Of a DNA stretch of 64,000 bases, positions 17,879 through 27,128 are shown in pieces; position 1 is the first letter of the stretch; each line of letters begins with the position of its first letter. The stretch comes from Brevibacillus brevis (lineage in GTDB: Bacteria; Bacillota; Bacilli; Brevibacillales; Brevibacillaceae). Position numbers and translations under genes: made by a program. The notes under the pieces are model-generated. The model had not been told where the DNA came from. It saw nothing but the letters and a program-made list of their open reading frames with translations, and ran no database searches. Location: contig NZ_LR134338.1 in assembly GCF_900637055.1 (NCBI RefSeq), positions 6,039,501-6,103,500 of the forward strand, written 5' to 3'.

Positions 17879-19765
17879 TTAATCAATGAATTCCCTAAAC
17901 CACAGCTCCAAGCAAAGGAGTCCCCACATCACACGACTAAATTTTGTTTGCTTGCTCAAGATTTGTTCGATCTCAGTAACATTGTAATATCCCCTATTAG
18001 CAGTACGAGGATCAAGAAGTATTTCCTTTATGAATCCATTTAGATCTTTTTGATACCATTCATTTAATGGTACGGGGAAGCCCATTTTGTCCTTCCGATT
18101 AATGATTTCGTCTGGTACATGATTTTTAACAGCTTGTTTCAAAATATTTTTTGATTTTCCACTTTGGAACTTTATTACAGGTGGAATCGTAGCAACTAAC
18201 TCCATTAGTCGGTAATCAAGTAGTGGTAATCTCGATTCCAAGCCTACTGCCATACTGGTCCGATCCTCAACATGCAGTAATGCTGGCAAAGATGCCTTTA
18301 CATCAAAATATAGCATTTTGTCGAGATAAGAAGTTGCGTTTGAACGATTAAATATCTTTTGATAGTCATCGAATACAGAATAGCTACTGCTCTCCGTAAA
18401 CAAATCGGAGTCTAATACATCTTTCATGCCTTCACTTCTATCAATTAACCGGAAATATCTCTGATCCTGTGGACCGAAAAGTCCCTCTTTAAAGAAATGC
18501 TGAAGCATTGGTTTATAGTTGCTCAATAGGTTAAGATTTGGGATGATGGAACTTAATGTAGTTACAAATTCCCCACGATTCGCCGTATCTTCAATTGCAC
18601 CTTTCAAGCTTTCTTCTAGGTAAGCAACCATGTAACGTGCATATCCCGCAAATATCTCGTCGCCACCTTGTCCTCCTAGAACTACCTTTACATGCTGACT
18701 GGCAAGCTTCGAAACCATGTATTGTGGAAATACACCTGGGCCTGCTCCTGGTTCATCCAAATAATATATGATATCTTGGATACTATCAGCAAAATCACTA
18801 GCAGTTGGAAAAATCTCATAGTAATCAGCCTTCGAATGCTTTGCAACTAATTTAGCGTAATATGTTTCGTCATACTCTTTACTGTCTGAAAAGCCTCCAG
18901 TAAACGTTTTTATATTCATTCCCTCAAGAAGAGAAGCTGCAAAAGAAACAACTGAGCTTGAATCCAAGCCACCACTAAGATGTGCTCCCACGGGCACATC
19001 ACTTCTTAACCGAATCTTCACAGCATCTTCTAATAAAAACCTCACTTTGTCGACGAAGTAATCCTCTGTATGATACAAGTCATAATTAAAATTAAAATCC
19101 CAATACTGCTCGATATTTGCTCGGAAACCATCGTTTATTTTTATAGTCAAATGGTATCCTGGCTCCAGCTTTTTAACCCCTTCAAATAGCGTCTTATCTG
19201 CTAATGTATACTGAAAAACATAATAATCTTTTAAACCCTTCATATTTACTTTACGCAGTGCGGGATTATAGGAAAGGAGCGCTTTAATCTCAGACGCAAA
19301 AATAAAATCGCCATCCTCCATGGAATAGTAAAATGGTTTAACCCCGAATCGATCTCTAGCAGCAAATATCTCTTGTTTGTTTTGGTCCCATATCACAAAT
19401 GAAAACATACCATTGAAACGACTTACACAGTCTTTTCCATATTCTTCATAGGCATGAATGATGACTTCTGTATCACAATAGGTTTTAATATTGTGCCCTT
19501 TTTGTACTAATTCTTGCCGTAGCTCTAAGTAGTTGTATACTGCCCCATTAAAGACAATCCAGACTGTTCCATCCTCGTTTGTCATTGGTTGTTTCCCGTT
19601 TGTTACGTCAATAATGCTTAACCGCTTATGCCCTAAACCGATATTGTCATGCAAAAAAATTCCTTCATCATCACGACCGCGGTGCTTGAGTTTTTCTCCC
19701 ATGATTCTTAATTCATTTTCATATACTCTCTTCTCTGAACGAACAATTCCATATATGCCACACAC
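17879..19765 (-). CDS. Asparagine-synthase-type glutamine amidotransferase 2
   Basis: A 628-residue paralog of the AsnB-type protein downstream. It starts at GTG 19765 with AAGGAGGACTTGCGTC upstream. Cys2 is present (MCGIYGIV), as are KRLSIIDV, CDTEV, the loop SGGLDSS (264-270) and GGQGGDEIFAGY. Two normally conserved glutaminase positions differ: the HRGPDDEG motif reads HRGRDDEG (Arg31) and the NGE glutamine-binding motif reads NGA (Ala75). The synthetase half looks intact. So it may bind glutamine differently, use ammonia, or work with its paralog. In this operon, amidation of a glycan uronic acid is the favoured idea; free asparagine synthesis remains possible. Confidence 0.9.
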   Translation of the reverse strand: MCGIYGIVRSEKRVYENELRIMGEKLKHRGRDDEGIFLHDNIGLGHKRLSIIDVTNGKQPMTNEDGTVWIVFNGAVYNYLELRQELVQKGHNIKTYCDTEVIIHAYEEYGKDCVSRFNGMFSFVIWDQNKQEIFAARDRFGVKPFYYSMEDGDFIFASEIKALLSYNPALRKVNMKGLKDYYVFQYTLADKTLFEGVKKLEPGYHLTIKINDGFRANIEQYWDFNFNYDLYHTEDYFVDKVRFLLEDAVKIRLRSDVPVGAHLSGGLDSSSVVSFAASLLEGMNIKTFTGGFSDSKEYDETYYAKLVAKHSKADYYEIFPTASDFADSIQDIIYYLDEPGAGPGVFPQYMVSKLASQHVKVVLGGQGGDEIFAGYARYMVAYLEESLKGAIEDTANRGEFVTTLSSIIPNLNLLSNYKPMLQHFFKEGLFGPQDQRYFRLIDRSEGMKDVLDSDLFTESSSYSVFDDYQKIFNRSNATSYLDKMLYFDVKASLPALLHVEDRTSMAVGLESRLPLLDYRLMELVATIPPVIKFQSGKSKNILKQAVKNHVPDEIINRKDKMGFPVPLNEWYQKDLNGFIKEILLDPRTANRGYYNVTEIEQILSKQTKFSRVMWGLLCLELWFREFID

Positions 19766-19779
19766 GACGCAAGTCCTCC

Positions 19780-21237
19780 TTAAACGAATACCTTCTCTAG
19801 TACTTTTTCAGTTTTTCTCATCGTTAAATACTCACCAGTTAACTTTTGTTCCTCTACTTCCCAATTGATTCTTCTCGCTGCATCATTTAATTTTTCTTTA
19901 AAATGCTGCAACTTACTCTCATCCTCAAAAAACAAATCTATTGCATTTGCAATGAATTTAGGATTAGAAAAGTCTTGAACAATACCAATCTCTTCTCCAA
20001 TGATTACTTTTCGTAAAAAAGGTAGATCATTGGCTAAAATCGGTAAACGCGCTTGTATAAATTCATATAATTTATTTGGGGAACAGTAATATGTGTTTTT
20101 ATCCACTGCAGGGTACGGGATAATCCCTACATCTGCCGAACAAGTGTACTTCAGTAGTTCATCTTGAGAAACAGCTTCCATAAAATAAACTTTACTCTCG
20201 ACATTTAACTTTCTAGCAATGCTTTTTAGGACTTCTACATAAGTACCGAACCCGAGCATAACTAAAACAACATTCTCATTTTTTACGTACTTCATTGCCT
20301 TCACAAGGTTTTCAAGGTTTCTCTTGCCCAAAAAGCCACCTTGAAACAATAAAATCTTCTTCTCTCGCCCAATTCCTAACTTTTCTCTAAATAAATCAGA
20401 ATGCTGGTAGTTAAGATACTCTTCCCAATGTTTCACGGCGTTTTGAATAACCAATGGTTCTTTTACTGTCACATTGTACTTCTTCTGGCACTTCTCTATA
20501 ATTTGTTCACCTAGTAATTCATTTGGCACTATCCAGAAATCAACTTCAGGTAAGATTTGCGCTTCTATTTCTTCCAATAACAGAGCATATTTTTTGGGAA
20601 GCGTGCATTGTTCCGTATAATTTTCATGTGCATCATAAATTAAAGGGACGTTTCTTTCTTTTGCAAGCATATATCCTGCCTTTAATGCTGGTAAGTCGTT
20701 AGCCACAACTAGATCAAACTCTTCTTGAATACCCGCATTATAGAAGGCCTTATCAAATAACGGAAAAAAGTTAATGTTAAATGTACGAAAGAACTTTAAA
20801 ACCAGGTTATAAAAAACATTTACCATTTTTTGCACCAGTGCTATACATTTGGTCGTTATCCAATTTAACAACCTAGTATTAATAGAAACCATCTTATTTT
20901 TAGACTTCCGAACAAGTTTATAAGAAGTGTTCTCTTCAATGGCTACCATGTTTTTATTTGCATATTGGTTAATAAAATCGTTTCTTTTATAAGCAAAACT
21001 CATAATTTTTTTATGAATACCTCTGTAAAATTTTACGATTTTTGAGTGGTATTCAATGTTTTGAAGATCAATTCTTTTAATCGCAATATTAGGGTCAATC
21101 GTTCCCGATAAGAAATTGTCACCAGAGAAAGGCACGCCTATAATTGTTACTTTAAACCCATGTTTCACCAGGGAGTTCGCCTGCAATGTTATTCTTCGAT
21201 CAATATCTGTATCAGGAGTTAAAACTAATATATTCAA
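19780..21237 (-). CDS. GT4-like glycosyltransferase
   Basis: A 485-residue GT-B glycosyltransferase, longer than its two relatives because of an insert of about 80 mostly basic residues (roughly 85-170). It starts at TTG 21237 with GGAGGGG six bases upstream, giving MNILVLTPDTDIDRRITLQA. GT4 features include LVVANDLPALKAGYMLA, YDAHENYTEQ, LFQGGFLGKRNLENLVKAMK, ADVGIIPYPAVDKNTYYCSP and PNKLYEFIQARLPIL. Probably one of the chain-building enzymes of the glycan. Donor and linkage unknown. Confidence 0.87.
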   Translation of the reverse strand: MNILVLTPDTDIDRRITLQANSLVKHGFKVTIIGVPFSGDNFLSGTIDPNIAIKRIDLQNIEYHSKIVKFYRGIHKKIMSFAYKRNDFINQYANKNMVAIEENTSYKLVRKSKNKMVSINTRLLNWITTKCIALVQKMVNVFYNLVLKFFRTFNINFFPLFDKAFYNAGIQEEFDLVVANDLPALKAGYMLAKERNVPLIYDAHENYTEQCTLPKKYALLLEEIEAQILPEVDFWIVPNELLGEQIIEKCQKKYNVTVKEPLVIQNAVKHWEEYLNYQHSDLFREKLGIGREKKILLFQGGFLGKRNLENLVKAMKYVKNENVVLVMLGFGTYVEVLKSIARKLNVESKVYFMEAVSQDELLKYTCSADVGIIPYPAVDKNTYYCSPNKLYEFIQARLPILANDLPFLRKVIIGEEIGIVQDFSNPKFIANAIDLFFEDESKLQHFKEKLNDAARRINWEVEEQKLTGEYLTMRKTEKVLEKVFV

Positions 21238-21271
21238 GATGACCCCTCCGAAACGGCAATGTAGCGTAATG

Positions 21272-23410
21272 TTATTTTTTCCTTAAAAAGAATTGCACAA
21301 CATTCATCTTCTCTAATTTTTCTAATTTTGTGTTTAAGTCTTTCAACGCCTCGATGTTATTGTCAACTTCACGCAAGAGCTGTTTATTTTCTCCTAAAAC
21401 ACCCTCGTATTTTTCATTTAGCTGTTCTAGTTCCCTTACGTATCGATGTTTCTCTATTTCAAGCTCAGCCACTCGGCCCTGAAACCTTGCGATTTGTTCG
21501 TAGTCAATTGTTAGGTTCTCATATTTTTCGGTTAAATCCTTGTAGTCATTTTGATAGCGCTCATTCAGAAGTTCAAGTTGGGCTGTACGGTTCTGAAACC
21601 AAACGATTTGTCTTTCATTCTCAATTTTAATGTTTCTATGTATTTCCAACTCTGCTTCTACATTTTGAAGATTGACTAGCAATCTATCATACTTTTCATG
21701 TAGATTTTTCATCTCAAATTGAAGTGCATTCAATTCGGAATGTATTTGTTCAGAGGAAATTTCATTCTTTTTTTGTTCAGCCAGTATATCCAACAGATCA
21801 TTAATTGGAATTTCTGTTGTACTCACTGAAGCCTTCTCGAATAGATTAACCAATTCAGATGGTACTTCAATAACATAAGAACCATTCATCAGAGCAGATC
21901 TCAAATCAATCCGTGTAGCCCCTACTTGAAGAGATGCCATAAATCGCTCTGATCCATTGCAATCTGCATCACAGATAAAGTAACAGTTTGATTCAATCAA
22001 TGTCTCGATCCATTCACTGAGGTCTATTGATACATTTTGCTCTTCAGGAATTACGGAATAGATTGGGTTATTCTGAGAATCATTGTTAACATAAATGTAT
22101 TTAATCGGATGTAATTCTTGTATCTTGTCACTCGAAGTCAGTTCGAATATGAAACCTTCTGCTGGACAATTGATTCCAGATGGTACGATAATCCTTTGTT
22201 TCTTCCATTCCCCATCTGCTTTATTTTCTAACTGACCAATTGGTATATAAGAACGTTCTCGGTCAAATACATTCACGAATAGAGGCTCAATGGTGATATC
22301 CTGATATTCAATGAATAAGCAAAACTCTTCATCTGTAAATTTCGGAATGATAAAAATCGCATGATTGGATCCATCTTCCTTTGGCCCAACTAATCGATAA
22401 CTGTGTGTGTCCTCCGTTATGATGTTCGAAATATTTAAGCTATCGCCAACTACTATATATGGCTTGTAACCAAAATATACGGTATGAGATCTTTGAAAGA
22501 AAGGATTCGTAAAATCTAAGTTCCACTTATCATCACTAATAAGCTTCACATTTTTCAATCGAACGTCACTTTCAATTAATAATGTTTTGCTTGTTGATTC
22601 GGTTCTGGAACCAGAATCTTTTTCTAACAGAAAAAGCGCTTCGTTATGAAGAAACTCCTCTAAGCGTAACTGATCCATCACTTTATGTACGGAGTCTGCA
22701 ATTGCATCGTAAAACTTAGGATTAGTGATCATCTTTTGATTGGAATCACTAAGCTTACCTTGTTTTACACCACACTGCGGACACACAGCATTATCCCAAT
22801 TATTGGAGTAGTGATATAAGCTCTTTAGTTGTTTTGCATATGATGGAATATGACTCCATTCATCTCCGCCGAAACTCATTTGCTTTATGATAAATTTCGC
22901 TCCAAACCCATGCACAATCGTTTCTTTGTTAATAGAATGAATATGCAGATTCACATGAAATTGGCACAAGCAATTATTGCAGGTCATCATGCCAAATTCT
23001 AGCTTTTCTTGAAACGGAGTGACAATTAAAATATATCTTTTAGTAACCCTTTGTAATTCTTGAATACCTTTTTCGAAGACTTCGGTTGGCAAATGTTCAA
23101 GCACATCAGAAATTAATATGAGATCAAATTCCCCATCCTTGAATGGCAGCTTATCTATTGACCCTACTATTTTTTCTGTTTGCACATATTTAAGTGCTTC
23201 TTCACTTATATCCACTGCGCAAACTCTGTCATATTTCTTTGCCAAACGATTTGTAACAATTCCGTTACCACAACCTATGTCCAAAACTGACTTCACACCA
23301 TTTGGAATTTTTGACAAGATTAGCTCAGTGATCTCAACTTGGTGTTGAGTTGGATCTTGTTCCCAAATATCCGGGGAATTGTAATATTTCATAATGTTAC
23401 TGTTTTCCAT
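21272..23410 (-). CDS. Glycan-capping-type methyltransferase with shared beta-module and C-terminal coiled coil
   Basis: A 712-residue multidomain protein. Residues 20-185 are a class I SAM methyltransferase: VLDIGCGNGIVT (motif I), AVDIS, GEFDLILISDVLEHLP. Cysteine pairs CNNC (144-147) and CPQC (210-213) may hold a metal. Residues about 280-445 are beta-rich and homologous to part of the exporter ATPase encoded next door (see YQDIT..E..FD.E at 369-385 and IGQLENKADGEWK at 391-403). Residues about 545-700 form a long coiled coil. The layout recalls E. coli WbdD, where a methyltransferase caps O-antigen and a coiled coil acts as a ruler. Its start overlaps the ATPase stop (TAATG). Capping and length control are inference. 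Confidence 0.85.
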   Translation of the reverse strand: MENSNIMKYYNSPDIWEQDPTQHQVEITELILSKIPNGVKSVLDIGCGNGIVTNRLAKKYDRVCAVDISEEALKYVQTEKIVGSIDKLPFKDGEFDLILISDVLEHLPTEVFEKGIQELQRVTKRYILIVTPFQEKLEFGMMTCNNCLCQFHVNLHIHSINKETIVHGFGAKFIIKQMSFGGDEWSHIPSYAKQLKSLYHYSNNWDNAVCPQCGVKQGKLSDSNQKMITNPKFYDAIADSVHKVMDQLRLEEFLHNEALFLLEKDSGSRTESTSKTLLIESDVRLKNVKLISDDKWNLDFTNPFFQRSHTVYFGYKPYIVVGDSLNISNIITEDTHSYRLVGPKEDGSNHAIFIIPKFTDEEFCLFIEYQDITIEPLFVNVFDRERSYIPIGQLENKADGEWKKQRIIVPSGINCPAEGFIFELTSSDKIQELHPIKYIYVNNDSQNNPIYSVIPEEQNVSIDLSEWIETLIESNCYFICDADCNGSERFMASLQVGATRIDLRSALMNGSYVIEVPSELVNLFEKASVSTTEIPINDLLDILAEQKKNEISSEQIHSELNALQFEMKNLHEKYDRLLVNLQNVEAELEIHRNIKIENERQIVWFQNRTAQLELLNERYQNDYKDLTEKYENLTIDYEQIARFQGRVAELEIEKHRYVRELEQLNEKYEGVLGENKQLLREVDNNIEALKDLNTKLEKLEKMNVVQFFLRKK

Positions 23411-25221
23411 TAGATAGCCCCCTTCTCATTCCCTCCCCATCTGACAGGGTGATTAATTAATCCTAAAGACACATTAACCCCAAAAGGCTGCTCCACTTTA
23501 ATTTCATACATCTTATCGTGAAGATCGTAAGCAGGCGGTTCAACATTATCTAACAAATTTAATTCTTTAAAGATTGCTACCGATACGAGATAAGTGCCTT
23601 TCCCTAAAAGTAAAGGATTAAAGAATACATTTACAAAACCTTCGCCAAATGCCTCTTTTACTTCATATCCATCTTTATTCGATAACACTTGCATAGCACA
23701 AGTTCCATCCAACAAGTAATAAGCAAGCACAAAAATTGGGTTTCTCACTTTTTCTTTCGCAAAATAATTGATTCTTACTTTTTTATACCCGAGGTTTTGG
23801 AAGACATGCGATACTTCATTATTATCATTTAAAAAATCTACAGAAGTAATAACCATTTCACCTGAACCATATATTCGACTATTACTTTCCCTCTCTTCGA
23901 GTAGTTCCTGATAATTTATCGTTTTAACTGTCTCATTATCCATACTTTCATCATGAATAACTTCTTTCAGATTAAATACACTTGATTTCCACTCGGAATC
24001 ATCATTTGCCTCAAGATGACCAATCTCAACATAGTTTTCGCCATCAAAAAACTCAATTTTCACTTTCTCAGTCGATATATCCTGATAAACGATTTCTAGT
24101 TCATAGTTTCTCAATTCAGCTAAATTTTGTACTTTAAATACAAATAAAGCGTGCTGGTATTCTCCACCTACGTCTTCAAATGATCGATATCTTTTTCCAT
24201 TTTGCTCAACAGGCGAAGACCAGTTAATTGTTTCTTTATCCACAATTAAAAACAAATCACTTCCATTATTTGTATCACCGGCGTCGCCAATCTGCAGACA
24301 CTCAATAACCTTATCTTTACAATAAAACTTCACCTCTGATATGGGATGCTTTTCCAATGGAGCCCCATTCTCTGTGATGAAGTGAAAGTAAACAAGTGAA
24401 TCTTCAATTCCCTCCTCTAAGGTTTTAAAATTATTATGTTTTAATCGTACATTTCTAGCCTTTAGTCTTCTCTCTTCCTGTTTCCGAATTGATGCTAGGT
24501 ATTCTGCAGTAACATCTAAAATATTTCCTTCCATCACCACTTTTCCCTTATCAATCCATACAGCCTCGTTGCACATTTTTTGAACAGAAGATATGTCGTG
24601 TGATACAAAGAGAACCGTTGTACCACCCTCCGTTAATTTTTTCATTCGCTCAATCGATTTATTGATGAAGTATGCGTCCCCAGCCCCTAGTATTTCATCT
24701 ACAATAAGGATCTCAGGAATGACAACAGTTGATGTAGCAAAAGCTAGCCGTGCATACATACCTGCTGAGTAAGTCTTAACAGGTTTATCAATAAACTCTT
24801 CTAGTTCTGAGAAATCCACGATTTCTTCAAATTTCTCTTTTGCTTCTTTACCGACGATACCAGAATACGACAATGAGGCGAAAATGTTCTCACGCCCAGA
24901 AAACTCTGGATGAAAGCCTGTACCCAGCTCCATTAGAGCAGAGACCTTCCCATTTATTTTTATGTCTCCATCAGTTGGTCTCAAACTACCGGCAATTATT
25001 TTGAGCAGAGTACTTTTGCCAGCACCATTCCTACCGACTAAAGCTATCTTACTGCCTTTTTTTATGTTAAGATTTATATCTTTTAACGCCCAAAATTCTT
25101 CGTATCTATTTTTTGTAAGAAAGCCAAATCCAAGGACGTCAAGTATACGATCTCTAGGATGCTTGTAAGATTTAAATAATTTGTTTACGTTATTAATTTG
25201 AACAGCGTATTTATCATACAT
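23410..25221 (-). CDS. ABC exporter ATPase with long C-terminal extension (Wzt type)
   Basis: The 603-residue ATP-binding subunit of a polysaccharide ABC exporter. The nucleotide-binding domain (1-245) has Walker A GRNGAGKS, the Wzt-type signature TYSAGMYARLAFA, Walker B ILIVDEIL and the H-loop VSHD. After it come two beta-rich C-terminal modules, about 270-430 and 450-590. The second resembles the Wzt carbohydrate-binding domain (MVITSVDFLNDN, RINYFAKEKV); the first is shared with the methyltransferase encoded next door. Wzt proteins with such domains recognise the capped end of their glycan. The ATG at 25221 overlaps the permease stop by 8 nt; an upstream in-frame ATG at 25230 is less likely. 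Confidence 0.93.
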   Translation of the reverse strand: MYDKYAVQINNVNKLFKSYKHPRDRILDVLGFGFLTKNRYEEFWALKDINLNIKKGSKIALVGRNGAGKSTLLKIIAGSLRPTDGDIKINGKVSALMELGTGFHPEFSGRENIFASLSYSGIVGKEAKEKFEEIVDFSELEEFIDKPVKTYSAGMYARLAFATSTVVIPEILIVDEILGAGDAYFINKSIERMKKLTEGGTTVLFVSHDISSVQKMCNEAVWIDKGKVVMEGNILDVTAEYLASIRKQEERRLKARNVRLKHNNFKTLEEGIEDSLVYFHFITENGAPLEKHPISEVKFYCKDKVIECLQIGDAGDTNNGSDLFLIVDKETINWSSPVEQNGKRYRSFEDVGGEYQHALFVFKVQNLAELRNYELEIVYQDISTEKVKIEFFDGENYVEIGHLEANDDSEWKSSVFNLKEVIHDESMDNETVKTINYQELLEERESNSRIYGSGEMVITSVDFLNDNNEVSHVFQNLGYKKVRINYFAKEKVRNPIFVLAYYLLDGTCAMQVLSNKDGYEVKEAFGEGFVNVFFNPLLLGKGTYLVSVAIFKELNLLDNVEPPAYDLHDKMYEIKVEQPFGVNVSLGLINHPVRWGGNEKGAI

Positions 25222-26002
25222 AATCTGCAAACACCACTTTCAATCGGGTAAATACGTAATGTCCTAAAAAAAACACTCCTAAGGACAATGTTACAAAAAT
25301 CACGGTTATATCCCAACTTGGTAAGGAGTTGTAGATTATAATCTCTCTATACAAACTAATCATATAGTACATCGGATTGAATTGCATGAAATACACCAGT
25401 TCACTGGTTAACATATCAGTTGTATAGGCAATTGGTGAAACCATCATAAGTAAGATCAAAATCACTGTTATGATCTGTGATAAGTCACGAAAGAAAACAT
25501 TAATACTTGCCAGAATCCACACTAAACCCGTTGTAAATAATATTTGCAATACCAATACAAAAGGAAGAAGTAGAACATAGAATCCTAGTTGCCCGTTGAA
25601 TCCTACTACAATTAGCAACATGATTAAACCAATCAACTGCGATACCATGCTAGCCAAAACTACTTTTACAGGTATCAGCTCAATGGGGAAGATCGTATTT
25701 TTGATCAATGAACTATTGCTTGTCACCGTATTAACCCCTAGTCCGATCGACTCAGAAAATCCAAACCACGGTATTAGACCTGAAAAAATAATCAAGACGT
25801 AGTCAAAAGTAGATATACCAGTTAGTTTGATTTTAAAAATGGTTATGTATACCAAAAAATATGCTGAAAGAAAGAGGAGTGGATTTAATAAAATCCACGT
25901 CCCTCCCATGATTGAACCTGCATATTTTTTCTTAATATCGTCTACCGTTATATTAAAGAGAATCTTTCTATAGCTGATTAGTTGAGAGAAAGGGTTATTC
26001 AT
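25214..26002 (-). CDS. ABC-2 type polysaccharide exporter permease (Wzm type)
   Basis: A 262-residue membrane protein with six predicted transmembrane segments, the normal size for Wzm/TagG-type permeases. The N-terminal FNITVDDIKKKYAGSIMGGTW and the segment LIPWFGFSESIGLG are typical of the family. It pairs with the Wzt-type ATPase, whose start codon overlaps this gene's end. Together they should move a completed lipid-linked glycan across the membrane, so no Wzx flippase would be needed; none is seen in the window. AAGGAG precedes the ATG. Confidence 0.93.
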   Translation of the reverse strand: MNNPFSQLISYRKILFNITVDDIKKKYAGSIMGGTWILLNPLLFLSAYFLVYITIFKIKLTGISTFDYVLIIFSGLIPWFGFSESIGLGVNTVTSNSSLIKNTIFPIELIPVKVVLASMVSQLIGLIMLLIVVGFNGQLGFYVLLLPFVLVLQILFTTGLVWILASINVFFRDLSQIITVILILLMMVSPIAYTTDMLTSELVYFMQFNPMYYMISLYREIIIYNSLPSWDITVIFVTLSLGVFFLGHYVFTRLKVVFADYV

Positions 26003-26004
26003 AA

Positions 26005-27114
26005 TTAACTCCTTTCAGAATGATTAAAAGCGCATAAGAGATTAACAATTTTATTGGAAGCAGTTCCGTCTCCATAAATTCCCTCTCTGACAGTCCTGTC
26101 CATCCCTGAATGTATATCATTAAAAGATGCGAGAATTTTTTCCTTAGACGGCCCAGCTAACACATTCATTCCTACTTCAATTGTTTCGACCCATTCTGTT
26201 TCATTACGTAATGTAATGCACGGTTTACCAACAAAGTACGCTTCTTTTTGAACCCCACCACTGTCTGTCAAAATGGTTTTAGCGTTTACTTCTAAAGTTA
26301 CCATTTGTAAATACGATAGGGGATCTAAAAGTGATACTTTATCACTAACTTCAATACCATATTGGTGTAGATACTTTTTTGTTCGTGGATGTAATGCAAC
26401 CAAAACCGGAATTTCATCTGCAATTTCATTAAAGGAACCAAAGATTTCACTCAGATGTTGAGGATTATCCGTATTTTCTGCACGATGCACAGTCGCCAAG
26501 GCATACTGTCCTGGCTTAACATTGAAACCATCCAACACGCCTGTATCGTTACCTACCTTATTCATGTAATAAAGCATGCAATCATACATAACATCCCCAA
26601 CTGAATGTACTCGGTTCCTAATTCCTTCTTTTTCCAAATTATTGACAGAGTGGTTGGTTGGGCAAAACAGAATAGAAGACAAATGATCAGTCACTACTCG
26701 GTTGATTTCCTCTGGCATTGCTCGGTTATAACTTCTGAGTCCTGCCTCGACGTGGGCAATGGGAATATGTAGTTTTGATGCCGCTAAAGCCCCTGCTAAT
26801 GTTGAGTTTGTATCACCGTATACCAAAACGCAGTCTGGCTTCTCCTTCAATAATACTGCCTCAATCGCAGTTAACATTTCCCCGGTTTGTTGACCATGAT
26901 TAGAAGAGCCGATTCCTAAGTGATAATGAGGATGAGGAATGTCAAGTTCTTCAAAGAAGATATCGCTCATATTCCGATCATAGTGTTGACCAGTATGGAC
27001 GATAACCTCATTAAACAAATGGTTACTCGTCCGATTAAATTCCCGGATGGCTCTGGAAACCGCTGCCGCTTTAATAAACTGTGGACGGGCACCAATTACT
27101 GTTATTATTTTCAT
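26005..27114 (-). CDS. UDP-sugar 2-epimerase, WbpI-like (non-hydrolysing)
   Basis: A 369-residue epimerase of the WecB/MnaA superfamily. The N-terminus KIITVIGARPQFIKAAAVSR, with QFIKAA in place of the EAIKMAP of UDP-GlcNAc 2-epimerases, together with ETEWVETIE and LTDSGGVQKEAYF, points to the WbpI/WlbD subgroup. Those enzymes turn UDP-2,3-diacetamido-glucuronic acid into the manno form. This fits the dehydrogenase, oxidoreductase and aminotransferase genes directly upstream. A plain UDP-GlcNAc 2-epimerase is the alternative. Its start lies 12-14 nt after the upstream stop. Confidence 0.88.
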   Translation of the reverse strand: MKIITVIGARPQFIKAAAVSRAIREFNRTSNHLFNEVIVHTGQHYDRNMSDIFFEELDIPHPHYHLGIGSSNHGQQTGEMLTAIEAVLLKEKPDCVLVYGDTNSTLAGALAASKLHIPIAHVEAGLRSYNRAMPEEINRVVTDHLSSILFCPTNHSVNNLEKEGIRNRVHSVGDVMYDCMLYYMNKVGNDTGVLDGFNVKPGQYALATVHRAENTDNPQHLSEIFGSFNEIADEIPVLVALHPRTKKYLHQYGIEVSDKVSLLDPLSYLQMVTLEVNAKTILTDSGGVQKEAYFVGKPCITLRNETEWVETIEVGMNVLAGPSKEKILASFNDIHSGMDRTVREGIYGDGTASNKIVNLLCAFNHSERS

Positions 27115-27128
27115 AATTTACTCCGTTC

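Noticed and set aside
26005..27114. Simple UDP-GlcNAc 2-epimerase (WecB/MnaA) reading
   Set aside because: Not excluded, but the GARPQFIKAA and ETEWVE motifs and the neighbouring WbpA/B/E-like genes favour a WbpI-type substrate.
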